Source: an uncultured Muribaculaceae bacterium (GTDB lineage Bacteria; Bacteroidota; Bacteroidia; Bacteroidales; Muribaculaceae). Taken from it: DNA of 59,129 nucleotides. Shown piece after piece: positions 43,880 to 51,674 of this stretch. Each line of letters opens with the position of its first letter. Position 1 is the stretch's first letter. The DNA is taken from assembly GCA_947625935.1 (NCBI GenBank), contig CANQQE010000017.1, forward strand, positions 1-59,129, in the 5' to 3' direction. The position numbers and the translations under genes are program-made. The notes beneath the pieces were generated by a model, which was not told the origin of the DNA, did no database searches, and saw only the letters and a list, made by a program, of their open reading frames with translations.

Positions 43880-44411
43880 GTTCTATAACTGTCCTGACGG
43901 CTCTGTTAATATCAAGCCTTTTGACAAGCCTGTGCAGGTATTCGATATGTCGTGTCGGCATATCACCGAGGAGATGATAGTACTAATAAGAGATCTTTAC
44001 CCTGCTGCTTTCGCTGCCCTTTCGCAGATGTATTCAAAATGCGAGCGGAACAAAGATTTTTTTGAGTTTAAGATTGTGCATCGTTTCATTCGTTGCAATT
44101 TTGGCGAGTATGACGCTCTTAGCTATGACATCGGCCATGTCGGCGTTTTCAACATCGAGGACGTTCGGTGTCCGCTTCGCGGGGAGTGCCTGCACGAAGG
44201 GGTGATCTGCAAACCGACTCTCCAGACCAAGCTGTCGCCGCGGGAGAAAGAAGTAGCAGAACTGATTGCACAGGGGTTCTCTAAGCAGGAGGTGGCCGAC
44301 GAGTTGTATATATCCATATACACCGTCTCAAGGCATATTGCCAACATTAAAGCGCGTATGCACTTCCGCCATACCCATCAGATCGCATCCCATTTTAAGT
44401 CCAATCATTAG
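43863..44411 (+). CDS. LuxR-type HTH transcriptional regulator
   Basis: 182 residues. The N-terminal ~115 residues are unclassified with a Cys cluster (CPLRGECLHEGVIC). The C-terminal LuxR/GerE HTH is at ~120-178: LSPREKEVAELIAQGFSKQE, VADELYISIYTVSRHIANIK. Such regulators precede CHC2 primases in Bacteroidales mobile elements (recalled). The gene ends TAG, followed after one codon (AAC) by TGA at 44415-44417, so reading through the TAG would add only two residues. Confidence 0.75.
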   Translation: MLERIEFYNCPDGSVNIKPFDKPVQVFDMSCRHITEEMIVLIRDLYPAAFAALSQMYSKCERNKDFFEFKIVHRFIRCNFGEYDALSYDIGHVGVFNIEDVRCPLRGECLHEGVICKPTLQTKLSPREKEVAELIAQGFSKQEVADELYISIYTVSRHIANIKARMHFRHTHQIASHFKSNH

Positions 44412-44420
44412 AACTGATTC

Positions 44421-44933
44421 ATGCGCATACCTCAAAGCGATATAGACCGAGTCCTCGATGCCACGAGCATTGAGGAGGTTATAGGCGATTTCATCGAGCT
44501 TAAAAAGGAAGGCTCACGTTTCTCATGTTGCTGCCCTGTGCATCATGAGCGTAGGCCGTCATTTAAGGTGACTCCGCGGATGAACATTTACAAATGCTTC
44601 AGTTGTGGAGTGTCAGGCGGCCCCATATCCTTCCTTATGGACGTGCAGGGAATGACATTTGTTGACTCTGTCAAGTATCTTGCCAAAAGAGCCAACATTA
44701 CCCTGCACACCGACGAGACGCCCATGACCGCGGAAGAAACGGAGACCGAGAGAAAGCGAGCGACGGCTCTTAGTATCAACCAAGCCGCCGCCAAATTCTT
44801 TTCCGATCAGATTAAAAAGGATGACGCAAGAGCTAAATTTGCGCTTGAGTATGCCGTTAAGCGTTGGGGACGCGACTTGGTGGATGTCGCCGGGATTGGG
44901 TTCGCTCCCGGACGCGGGGCTTTGCTTGACTAG
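44421..44933 (+). CDS. Primase-helicase, N-terminal part (CHC2 zinc finger) up to in-frame TAG
   Basis: 170 residues. The DnaG-type zinc-binding domain is CPVH..CFSC (about 38-65) in FSCCCPVHHERRPSFKV and IYKCFSCGVSGGPISFLM, followed by the start of the primase core (GIGFAPGRGALLD). TAG at 44931-44933 stops it. The same frame continues open without a gap for 905 more codons (next entry). The joined product of 1075 codons would be a normal phage primase-helicase. Confidence 0.8.
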   Translation: MRIPQSDIDRVLDATSIEEVIGDFIELKKEGSRFSCCCPVHHERRPSFKVTPRMNIYKCFSCGVSGGPISFLMDVQGMTFVDSVKYLAKRANITLHTDETPMTAEETETERKRATALSINQAAAKFFSDQIKKDDARAKFALEYAVKRWGRDLVDVAGIGFAPGRGALLD

Positions 44934-44963
44934 GCGCGGCGGAACGGATACCCCACGGAACTG

Positions 44964-47648
44964 ATGATAGAGCTTGGGCTGTTGAGAAGGAAGAACGACC
45001 GGGTTTTTGACGGGTTCTACGACCGTCTCATGATGCCGATACATTCCAGAAGCAATCAAGTGGTGGGCTTCATCGGCCGGGTATTGGACGACGGTGAGCC
45101 AAAGTACCTGAACTCCCCTGAGAGCATCTTGTTCAGAAAAGGCGAGATTATATTCGGTGTCAATTCCGCCGTAAGGGAAGCCGCAAAAGAGGGAATCATG
45201 TATCTTCTCGAGGGTGCGCCTGATGTCTACAGGCTGCAATCTATCGGTGTTCCCAACGCGGTTGCGTCTCTTGGCCTGGCATGGAGCAAAGCGCAGTTTG
45301 AGTCGCTGCTGAAATATAACGCCGCCGTTTGTTTCATCCCGGATATTGACCCGCCTAAAGAGGGGCAACCTTTCGGCCCCGGGATTATCGGAGTCATGAA
45401 AAACGGGCGTACGGCCATTGAGGCAGGGTTAAGGGTGATTGTAAAGGAAATCACCCCCGACTCGGCCGGCGTGAAGGCCGATGCCGACAGCTTCATCAGA
45501 TCCAAACTAACTCTTGACGGCATACCCAAAGTGGATTTCATCATTTGGTATGCCAATAAGCGGCTGATGGGTAAAGACTCATCGGTCGAGCGCGCCGAGG
45601 TCATGAAGGATGTTTGCGGGTTGCTTGCGCTCGTAAGGGAGAAAGATTATCTCAAAATGCTTGTCAAGCAATTGGGCAAAACTTTTGGCGTCACTTCTTC
45701 CATCATTCAAGGGGCGGTCAATGATGCCGTCAAGGTAAACGCCGAGAAGAAAAAGGTCAACGGATCCCAGTTGATGGACCTCGAGCTTTATTCGCGCTAC
45801 GGGTTTTATGAGCACCAAAACTGTTATTTTTCTCTCGGTAAGGACAGCACACAGGATCGTTGGTCTAATTTCGTGATGCAGCCACTGTTTCACATCAAGG
45901 ACCAACTAAGCCCCAAGCGTCTTTATCGTATCGTCAATGTGACCGGGCACGAGGAGATTATCGAGATGAAACAGGAAGACCTCGTGTCCATACAAAGGTT
46001 TAAACTTCGGGTCGAAGGGTTGGGCAATTATATATGGGAGGCGAAAGAGGAGCAGTTGACCAAGCTGAAAGGCTTTCTCTATGAGAAGACCGAAACCGCT
46101 ACAGAGATTACGCAGTTAGGGTGGCAGAAGGATGGCTTTTTCGCATTCGGCAATGGCATAGCGGCAAACGGACAGTGGTTGCCGGTTGATGATTTCGGTA
46201 TTGTGAGGATCAAAGATGCCGGTAACTTTTATTTGCCGGCGGCTTCTAAAATATATAGAAACGAACGCAAACTTTTTCAATTCGAGAGAAAATTTGTGCA
46301 TTCCAATCTTAGCGAAGTCCCGCTCCGGCTGTACACCGACAAAATGATTGAGGTGTTTGGCGACAACGCGAGGGTGGGCATATGCTTCTTTTTGGCCACG
46401 CTGTTCAAAGACATAGTGACAATCAAGACCAAGAATTTCCCGGTTCTCAATCTTTTCGGGCCTAAAGGGTCGGGTAAATCAGAGCTTGGTCATTCCCTGA
46501 TGTCGTTTTTCATCATCAACAACGACCCGCCTAACTTGTCATCGGCGACCGACGCAGCCTTGGCAGATGCCGTGGCCCAGTGCTCAAACGCGTTAGTGCA
46601 TATCAACGAGTACAAGAACACGATAGAACTTAGCCGGCGTGAGTTCCTAAAGGGACTGTACGACGGGGTGGGGCGCACCCGCATGAATATGGACCGCGAC
46701 AAAAAGAGGGAAACGACCGCCGTCGACTGTGGAGTGGTTCTGTCGGGACAGGAGATGCCCACCATTGATATCGCCATCTTTTCACGAATGCTTTATCTTA
46801 CTTTTGACACTGTCGAGTTCTCGATGGAAGCCAAACGCCGGTTCAACGAGCTTAAAGCCATGCGTGACCGGGGCTGCTCTCATCTGGTGCTTGAGTTACT
46901 GAAGCATCGTAAAAGAGTAGAGGCCGGTTTCCCTTCAAATTACGACACAGCATTTGCCGACATCCTGGCCGCGCTCAACGGCCAGAGCATTGAGGACCGC
47001 ATCTTCAGGAACTGGGTGATTCCGCTTGCCATATTCAGGACTCTGGAGGGTGTCATCGATGTCGGGTTCGACTACAAGGATATGCTGAAGATTGCCGTTG
47101 ACGGTATTTTGCGGCAGAACGGCGTGTGCAAATCGACCAATGAACTCTCATCCTTTTGGCAAACTGTCGATTATCTTCATCAGAACGGGGACATATTTAT
47201 TGACGCGGACTACCGCATCAAGTATGAGTCGAGCTTTAAGGGCAAAGGTATTTCCGAAAAAATCATTTTCCCGGTCCCGAAACCAATCCTATATCTACGC
47301 ACCAAGCGTGTCATGATGCTTTATCGCAAGAACGGCAAAGCTGTGGGGGAATCGACGCTGCCTATAGAGTCGCTTCGGCATTATCTCGAGATCTCGAAAG
47401 AGTTCCTTGGCGTGAAAAACTCCGTCAGGTTCAAGAACCTCAGTAATGCCGTGGAAGCCGTTATGCCATCAGGCAACGCCGATGGGTCGGCAAGCGTCAG
47501 ATCCACCTCTCAGACTGACTGGGCTTTGGCGTTCGATTATCGTATGCTCGTCGAGAACTACGGGATAAACTTGGAGATTGACACCGGGGCTGAGGATGAT
47601 GTAGATCCAATCGACATTGACGACAACGACAAGACCAAGCCTTATTGA
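44964..47648 (+). CDS. Primase-helicase, Toprim and helicase part after in-frame TAG
   Basis: 894 residues if started at ATG 44964, which lies in the same frame as 44421. Joined numbering: the Toprim-like motif MYLLEGAPDVYRL is near 260 and the P-loop FGPKGSGKSELGHS near 680. A Walker-B-like ALVHINEYKN follows near 730, and VVLSGQEMPTIDIAIFSRMLYL resembles the sensor/Arg-finger segment of D5/P4-type helicases. By itself it lacks the zinc finger and half the primase core. It either makes a separate helicase or needs TAG readthrough. Confidence 0.8.
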   Translation: MIELGLLRRKNDRVFDGFYDRLMMPIHSRSNQVVGFIGRVLDDGEPKYLNSPESILFRKGEIIFGVNSAVREAAKEGIMYLLEGAPDVYRLQSIGVPNAVASLGLAWSKAQFESLLKYNAAVCFIPDIDPPKEGQPFGPGIIGVMKNGRTAIEAGLRVIVKEITPDSAGVKADADSFIRSKLTLDGIPKVDFIIWYANKRLMGKDSSVERAEVMKDVCGLLALVREKDYLKMLVKQLGKTFGVTSSIIQGAVNDAVKVNAEKKKVNGSQLMDLELYSRYGFYEHQNCYFSLGKDSTQDRWSNFVMQPLFHIKDQLSPKRLYRIVNVTGHEEIIEMKQEDLVSIQRFKLRVEGLGNYIWEAKEEQLTKLKGFLYEKTETATEITQLGWQKDGFFAFGNGIAANGQWLPVDDFGIVRIKDAGNFYLPAASKIYRNERKLFQFERKFVHSNLSEVPLRLYTDKMIEVFGDNARVGICFFLATLFKDIVTIKTKNFPVLNLFGPKGSGKSELGHSLMSFFIINNDPPNLSSATDAALADAVAQCSNALVHINEYKNTIELSRREFLKGLYDGVGRTRMNMDRDKKRETTAVDCGVVLSGQEMPTIDIAIFSRMLYLTFDTVEFSMEAKRRFNELKAMRDRGCSHLVLELLKHRKRVEAGFPSNYDTAFADILAALNGQSIEDRIFRNWVIPLAIFRTLEGVIDVGFDYKDMLKIAVDGILRQNGVCKSTNELSSFWQTVDYLHQNGDIFIDADYRIKYESSFKGKGISEKIIFPVPKPILYLRTKRVMMLYRKNGKAVGESTLPIESLRHYLEISKEFLGVKNSVRFKNLSNAVEAVMPSGNADGSASVRSTSQTDWALAFDYRMLVENYGINLEIDTGAEDDVDPIDIDDNDKTKPY

Positions 47649-47651
47649 CCG

Positions 47652-47840
47652 ATGAAACCGAGAGAATTTTTTGAAGCGGTGGCGAAGATGAGAGAGCACC
47701 AGCGGGCCTATTTCCGCTCCAACGGACGCGACAAACAAGAGTTGCGCTACTCAAAGGAGATGGAGGCGGTGATAGACCGCGAGATAGCCCGCGTGCGGCT
47801 TCTGGAGAAAGAGCGTATGCAGCCCCGCCTCAATCTTTGA
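47652..47840 (+). CDS. Hypothetical small basic helical protein
   Basis: 62 residues, highly charged helix (VAKMREHQRAYFRSNGRDKQ). It starts 3 bp after the primase-helicase stop, so it is in the same operon. Short proteins of this look occur in Bacteroidales phages; function unknown. Confidence 0.6.
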   Translation: MKPREFFEAVAKMREHQRAYFRSNGRDKQELRYSKEMEAVIDREIARVRLLEKERMQPRLNL

Positions 47841-47872
47841 ACACCCATCCCCGACACAAACACCGAGAAGAT

Positions 47873-48088
47873 ATGATTAAACTTAACCGCATCTTTGATG
47901 CTTACTTCGGCGACCGTGCCGACTTCTATACTTGCGAAAAGAATATCGCAAGTATGACCGTAGTAGAACGCCGACAGCGATTCGGCTATTGCAAACTGAC
48001 ACAAATAACGACATTTGACGGCGAAAAGGTTGAAGTGTCGGAAACTCCTGATGAGATATTCAAGAAACTCCAACAAGACGAACAATGA
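47873..48088 (+). CDS. Hypothetical protein
   Basis: 71 residues from ATG 47873 (MIKLNRIFDAYFGDRADFYT). A TTG at 47837 would extend it by 12 residues. No family recognised. Overlaps the next gene by ATGA. Confidence 0.55.
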   Translation: MIKLNRIFDAYFGDRADFYTCEKNIASMTVVERRQRFGYCKLTQITTFDGEKVEVSETPDEIFKKLQQDEQ

Positions 48089-48456
48089 ACACTACATTCA
48101 AATCCTGCCTAACCCCCGAACAGTCCGCAACCCTCAGAGTCAAAGGTATAAGCGCGGACAAGGCGAGCGAAAAGACGCCTGACTGGAACGACATCAACAA
48201 CACCGGCAAACCGCTTGAAAGGCGTGAGCTGTTGCCAATCTTTACCCTTGCAGATATTATATCGCTTTTGCCTAAGGGTATCAGCACCAACAATCTATAT
48301 ATTGACTTTCTTTCCAACGGTAAGGTAGAGTCGGGATATAGAGGCGAAAGAAAGTCCTTTGGCATATTATATCTTGTCATCGGTGATGAGCTTATAGACG
48401 CACTATATGAATTGCTCCTATGGATTATTGACAACGGATATTTACTAACGAAGTAA
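48085..48456 (+). CDS. Hypothetical protein
   Basis: 123 residues. A disordered N-terminal half, then a mixed region (FTLADIISLLPKGISTNNLY) and a hydrophobic end (LIDALYELLLWIIDNGYL). No family recognised. Coupled to its neighbours. Confidence 0.55.
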   Translation: MNTTFKSCLTPEQSATLRVKGISADKASEKTPDWNDINNTGKPLERRELLPIFTLADIISLLPKGISTNNLYIDFLSNGKVESGYRGERKSFGILYLVIGDELIDALYELLLWIIDNGYLLTK

Positions 48457-48467
48457 ACTTCACGAAG

Positions 48468-48653
48468 ATGACAGTAAAAGAACTTAAAGAAGCCCTCAGT
48501 AAATATCCCGATGATATGGAGGTGATGATAGAAAGTGACAAGAACGCATTAGGAACATTCAGTGTCAATAGTATAAACAAGTGTTCCGCTGAATATCTTG
48601 AAAGTAATTGGCGCGAAATAGAAGGTGATGTATGCTTAATAAGATTCAGATGA
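48468..48653 (+). CDS. Hypothetical small protein
   Basis: 61 residues: MTVKELKEALSKYPDDMEVM is a motif often seen in small phage-encoded proteins that start with TVKEL..L..yPdd..V. Function unknown. It overlaps the next frame by 22 bp. Confidence 0.6.
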   Translation: MTVKELKEALSKYPDDMEVMIESDKNALGTFSVNSINKCSAEYLESNWREIEGDVCLIRFR

Positions 48654-48841
48654 AAAAGAAACACCGCAGAGCCGCCTACTATTCGATAGTCGCAGCATGG
48701 TCAATCATTTGGTCTCCTATCATAATTATCGGCTACATAGGCGCAGGTTGCTCATTTCTGTTTGAATGGTTATGCAGAAAAGTATATCCCGCCGATTGGC
48801 TCAAAACAAAATTGAGAGTCTATGACACCGACCCAGACTGA
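48632..48841 (+). CDS. Small membrane protein
   Basis: 69 residues. Hydrophobic segment about 15-48 (AYYSIVAAWSIIWSPIIIIG and beyond), basic flanks, polar C-terminus. No family recognised. ATG 48651 (MKKKHRRAAYY) is an alternative start after the preceding stop. Confidence 0.5.
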   Translation: MLNKIQMKKKHRRAAYYSIVAAWSIIWSPIIIIGYIGAGCSFLFEWLCRKVYPADWLKTKLRVYDTDPD

Positions 48842-49016
48842 ACAGCGACCGCAGGAGTGCGAGCATTATTTTCCCCTTTGCCACGGTTCTTGCGATTTAG
48901 ACATTAAGGAGACAAACATCCTCGGTGGCGGATATTGGATTAAGTGCTGCGACCTTGTAGACGACCCCGAATATATTTGCCCCGACTTCACCCATAAAAC
49001 CAAGGAATCGAAATAA
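48822..49016 (+). CDS. Small cysteine-rich protein
   Basis: 64 residues with six Cys and two His (CEHYFPLCHGSCDLD, KCCDLV, YICPDF), suggesting a zinc-binding fold. No family recognised. Overlaps the previous gene by 20 bp. Confidence 0.5.
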   Translation: MTPTQTEQRPQECEHYFPLCHGSCDLDIKETNILGGGYWIKCCDLVDDPEYICPDFTHKTKESK

Positions 49017-49097
49017 GCATGATTAAACTTGCTTATTTTAATTTTGGCCTATAGAGTAAAATAACTCAGCGTGTTATGCGCGAAAAATAAAATAAGA

Positions 49098-49157
49098 ATG
49101 GAAAATAACGAATGCGGAGTCCGATCCGCCGAAACAGCAGTTAACCCCACTTCATAA
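49098..49157 (+). CDS. Micro-ORF upstream of the antirepressor-like gene
   Basis: ATG 49098 encodes 19 residues (MENNECGVRSAETAVNPTS) and ends TAA 14 bp before the next ATG. Could be a leader peptide; no evidence beyond position. The rest of 49017-49170 shows no gene. Confidence 0.25.
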   Translation: MENNECGVRSAETAVNPTS

Positions 49158-49170
49158 AAAAAACGTCGAA

Positions 49171-49401
49171 ATGAAACAGCAACTGATCACTAAAATCAAC
49201 GGCGCGGACATCGTCACCGTCGAGCGCGACGGAGAAATCTTCGTCCCCATCAAACCAATCTGTGAGGCCATAATGGTCAATTACACCTCACAGCTCGAAA
49301 AACTCCAGAGCGACGACACGTTTTCCGGGTCAACCGTCCCCCTGAGGGGGATAGTTGCCGCCGACGGTAAAGAACGCGAGATGATGTGCCTTCCTCTTTA
49401 G
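49171..49401 (+). CDS. Phage antirepressor N-terminal domain (P22_AR_N-like), up to in-frame TAG
   Basis: 76 residues: INGADIVTVERDGEIFVPIK, ICEAIMVNYTSQLEKLQSDD, DGKEREMMCLPL. This is the first two-thirds of a P22 antirepressor N-terminal-type domain. It stops at TAG 49399-49401 exactly where the domain normally continues into its Trp-containing helix. The next codons are open in the same frame (next entry). Confidence 0.65.
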   Translation: MKQQLITKINGADIVTVERDGEIFVPIKPICEAIMVNYTSQLEKLQSDDTFSGSTVPLRGIVAADGKEREMMCLPL

Positions 49402-49686
49402 ATGGTATTCCTTTGGCTCGGGACCATCAACCCTAAGAACGTCGGCGAGGATGCCCGCCAAAAAGTACGGGCTTATCGCATCGAATGCGCCAGAGTGCTT
49501 TACGAGCATTTCACCGGCTCCATGCGGCGCACCATCGAGACCAACAACGCCGAGATCGAGCTTCTCAGACAGATTAATTCAGCCATCACAGACGAAAAAG
49601 AAGCCAAGAGCCGCCGCCGAAAGGCCGAGGAATCCCTGTCGAAGCTCCGCAACGAGCGTCTTAACCCCCAGCCGAGGCTGTTCTGA
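49402..49686 (+). CDS. Antirepressor-like continuation after in-frame TAG
   Basis: 94 residues beginning MVFLWLGTINPKNVGEDARQ, then VRAYRIECARVLYEHF, the rest of the P22_AR_N-type domain, followed by a coiled coil (KEAKSRRRKAEESLSKLRNE). It directly abuts the TAG, in frame with 49171. The joined 171-residue product would be a complete antirepressor-like protein. Either a nonsense mutation or readthrough. Confidence 0.65.
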   Translation: MVFLWLGTINPKNVGEDARQKVRAYRIECARVLYEHFTGSMRRTIETNNAEIELLRQINSAITDEKEAKSRRRKAEESLSKLRNERLNPQPRLF

Positions 49687-49692
49687 AAAAAT

Positions 49693-49748
49693 ATGACATT
49701 TGTGTAATATTTTTGCTCGAAAATTTTGTCATATTACAAAAATGTCAT
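49693..49748. repeat. 18-bp inverted repeat at the hicAB promoter
   Basis: ATGACATTTGTGTAATAT (49693-49710) and ATATTACAAAAATGTCAT (49731-49748) are inverted with 17 of 18 matches and a 20-bp spacer. The right arm fills the promoter spacer and touches the -7 box. Probable operator for HicB. Confidence 0.65.
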
Positions 49749-49755
49749 ACCTTTG
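49726..49755 (+). promoter_or_regulatory. Promoter of hicAB
   Basis: TTG (49726-49728), 19-base spacer, TACCTTTG (49748-49755), 28 nt before the hicA ATG. Confidence 0.7.
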
Positions 49756-49783
49756 TAGTGCAAAACTAAACAAGCTCTTTGAC

Positions 49784-49966
49784 ATGAAATGGAAAGAACT
49801 CATTAAGATTGCCGAGGCTCACGGTTACAGACTCGTAAAGCACGGCAAAAAGCATGACCGCTACTACAACCCCGAAACGGGCGATGAAATCCTCATCGAG
49901 CGGCACGGCTCTCAAGAGGTTCGCAAAGGCCTGATGATGGCTCTTAAAAAGCGAATCGGATTCTAA
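49784..49966 (+). CDS. hicA: HicA-family mRNA interferase toxin
   Basis: 60 residues from ATG 49784. dsRBD-like HicA fold: MKWKELIKIAEAHGYRLVKH, then GKKHDRYYNPETGD (the conserved His around GKKHD..Y) and RHGSQEVRKGLMMALKKRIG. HicA cleaves mRNA until neutralised by HicB. The start follows its own promoter; the longer upstream frame includes that promoter and is rejected. Confidence 0.88.
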   Translation: MKWKELIKIAEAHGYRLVKHGKKHDRYYNPETGDEILIERHGSQEVRKGLMMALKKRIGF

Positions 49967-50035
49967 TCAAGAGGGGGAGGCGCTCCCCTCCCTCTCTTTT
50001 CAAACAAAGTCATTAACCCATAACACCCACCCGTT

Positions 50036-50434
50036 ATGAAAGTAAGTATTGAAAAACAATCGGACGGCACATATATCGCCTATAACACAGACGGCGAACA
50101 CTGCACGCTTATCGGCACCGGCGATACCGTCAAGGAGGCTAAGGAAGATTTCTTTAACTCCATCGAAGAAGTCAGCAGTGATTACATCGAGCGCGGCCAG
50201 GAGGTCCCTGCCGAACTCACTGCCGAGGTCGAATTTCACTTTGACATTTCTTCGCTCTTTGAATATTACTCGATGTTCAATGTCTCGGCTCTTGGTCGTT
50301 ATCTCGGCATCAATCCCGGACTTATGCGCCAGTACAAGAAAGGCGATACTCCAATCTCTGACGCTCAGCTCGAAAAAATCGAAACAGGCATACATAGACT
50401 TGCTACCGAATTAGCCTCTCTGTCACTTGTTTAG
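50036..50434 (+). CDS. hicB: HicB-family antitoxin with C-terminal HTH
   Basis: 132 residues. The N-terminal HicB domain is MKVSIEKQSDGTYIAYNTDG, then LIGTGDTVKEAKEDFFNSIE. The C-terminal XRE-like HTH (FNVSALGRYLGINPGLMRQY, then KKGDTPISDAQLEKIE) should bind the inverted repeat at 49693-49748. It lies 69 bp after hicA. Ends TAG, a genuine stop because the DNA beyond is a terminator. Confidence 0.87.
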   Translation: MKVSIEKQSDGTYIAYNTDGEHCTLIGTGDTVKEAKEDFFNSIEEVSSDYIERGQEVPAELTAEVEFHFDISSLFEYYSMFNVSALGRYLGINPGLMRQYKKGDTPISDAQLEKIETGIHRLATELASLSLV

Positions 50435-50465
50435 TTTTGCGATAATTCAAGCCAAAGAGTGGCCG

Positions 50466-50494
50466 CACCCTCGCCCATCACGGCGGGGGTGTTT
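50466..50494 (+). terminator. Terminator of hicAB
   Basis: CACCCTCGCC (50466-50475) and GGCGGGGGTG (50482-50491) pair with one G-U, followed by TTTT. Confidence 0.75.
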
Positions 50495-50613
50495 TGCGTT
50501 ATTCTCTTTTTTTGTCGTGAATTTGTGTGGCTTAATTCTCAAATCATGGTAAATCCGACAATCAACAATAAATTTTTTCCTCGAAAATTTTGCGATAATG
50601 CCGGCGGCGACCA

Positions 50614-50651
50614 AAAAAACGTCCCCCGGAAGTCGTCGTGACCCCGGGGGA
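50614..50651 (-). terminator. Terminator of the DUF5053-like gene
   Basis: On the minus strand TCCCCCGG (50651-50644) and its complement (50629-50622) form a stem followed by a T-run (complement of 50612-50618), just past the gene end at 50662. Confidence 0.7.
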
Positions 50652-50661
50652 TGCGTCTGTC

Positions 50662-51072
50662 TTAAGAATTTCGATGAGTTAAATTAAAAGATGTTTGTTG
50701 AAGTAAATGACCTATCCCTTCGAGGGAATCGGACAATATCTTGAGTTCCGCTTCTGAGAATGCCACCGGTTTGCCATTCACTGTGGATTTATTCAGCCTC
50801 TGGTATAGCCAAGTCCTGTCCTTATTGAAATAACGTTTGGCTATGTACGAAAGGTTCAGAACGTCCAATGCCTCGCCCATTATCTCCTTGGCGTCGATAT
50901 CGGGGCGTTTGCGTTTCCCTATGGCCTTCCTGAGATACGCCCCCGCCTCCTTTTTCTCATCGGGGGTTACGGCCAGGGCGAACGCCTCGCTCATCAGGCT
51001 GTCAGTATCCGACTCTGAGAGACCCGGCTGTGAAGCGATTTGGTCGATCAGTGATTTAAGTTCCGGTTTCAT
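50662..51072 (-). CDS. DUF5053-like protein
   Basis: 136 residues, all-helical. The segment LNLSYIAKRYFNKDRTWLYQRLNKS, an HTH-like stretch (about residues 73-97), recalls DUF5053 proteins of Bacteroidales mobile elements. DNA binding is possible; function unknown. Opposite strand to the phage-like genes around it. Confidence 0.6.
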   Translation of the reverse strand: MKPELKSLIDQIASQPGLSESDTDSLMSEAFALAVTPDEKKEAGAYLRKAIGKRKRPDIDAKEIMGEALDVLNLSYIAKRYFNKDRTWLYQRLNKSTVNGKPVAFSEAELKILSDSLEGIGHLLQQTSFNLTHRNS

Positions 51073-51127
51073 ATATCGTTTGATGTTTTTCTTAAAAAAA
51101 GTCTTAAGAAAGGCTGTACAATAAAAA

Positions 51128-51164
51128 AAGAGTCCGACTTTCCCGGCGGGTCTGCCGGACTCTT
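51128..51164 (-). terminator. Terminator of the gene at 51171-51344
   Basis: On the minus strand AAGAGTCCG (51164-51156) and CGGACTCTT (51136-51128) enclose a GC-rich loop, followed by seven T. Confidence 0.8.
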
Positions 51165-51170
51165 AGGCTG

Positions 51171-51344
51171 TCACTTCCCAAGGAGAATCAGTGTGGCGTA
51201 CTCTCTGATGATTTCCTCCACCGCCTTGATGAAGTCCGATTCGCTCATCCACCCCTCTGTCAGGAGCTTCCGTTCGTTTCGGAGGTAGAATCTCAATTCA
51301 TTGAGAAGTTCCACCCGGTCATTTAAACCTTTTAATGTACTCAT
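51171..51344 (-). CDS. Hypothetical small helical protein
   Basis: 57 residues from ATG 51344 (MSTLKGLNDRVELLNELRFY). Amphipathic helices, no family recognised. Flanked by its own terminator; the promoter is not clear. Confidence 0.5.
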   Translation of the reverse strand: MSTLKGLNDRVELLNELRFYLRNERKLLTEGWMSESDFIKAVEEIIREYATLILLGK

Positions 51345-51430
51345 GTCTATCTTAAGACACCACAAAGATAATACTCTTTTGATTATTATGCAAATTTTTC
51401 CACTAAAAATATCTTTTTGCTGATTTAATT

Positions 51431-51460
51431 TTGCGCTCCCGGATTTTTGTCGTAGATTTG
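51431..51460 (+). promoter_or_regulatory. Promoter of the structured leader RNA
   Basis: TTG (51431-51433), 19-base spacer, TAGATTTG (51453-51460). Start expected at about 51466. Confidence 0.65.
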
Positions 51461-51465
51461 CGATG

Positions 51466-51650
51466 CTAAACACAACGATGTCAGGCATCGCCGAAGGGCC
51501 ACGGTTACCGGCTCGGATTATTTCGGGCTATTATTTTGCCCAGACATAAAGCCAAATAAACATACGGCTGCCATATCCAAACTATTATCGCTCCTCGGAG
51601 ATGACTAACAGTTGTGTTTAGCGACGGGATATGACAGCCGTTTTTCTGTC
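51466..51650 (+). ncRNA. Structured RNA with switchable terminator, upstream of the tail operon
   Basis: Starts after a full promoter. Hairpins: CGATG/CATCG (51476-51490), a GGGC/GCCC hairpin (51525-51541), and a terminator stem GGCTGCCATATCC (51566-51578) with GGATATGACAGCC (51627-51639) followed by GTTTTT. The terminator loop holds CTAACAGTTGTGTTTAGC (51605-51622). That arm is the exact complement of 51656-51673, right before the next ATG, and 12 nt of it complement 51465-51476 at the RNA 5' end. The region contains no good ORF. No known RNA family recognised. Confidence 0.55.
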
Positions 51651-51674
51651 TTAACGCTAAACACAACTGTTAGT

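Noticed and set aside
50435-50641. Readthrough of the hicB TAG into a further 68 codons
   Set aside because: The extension crosses a clear terminator hairpin, and the HTH of HicB is complete at the TAG.
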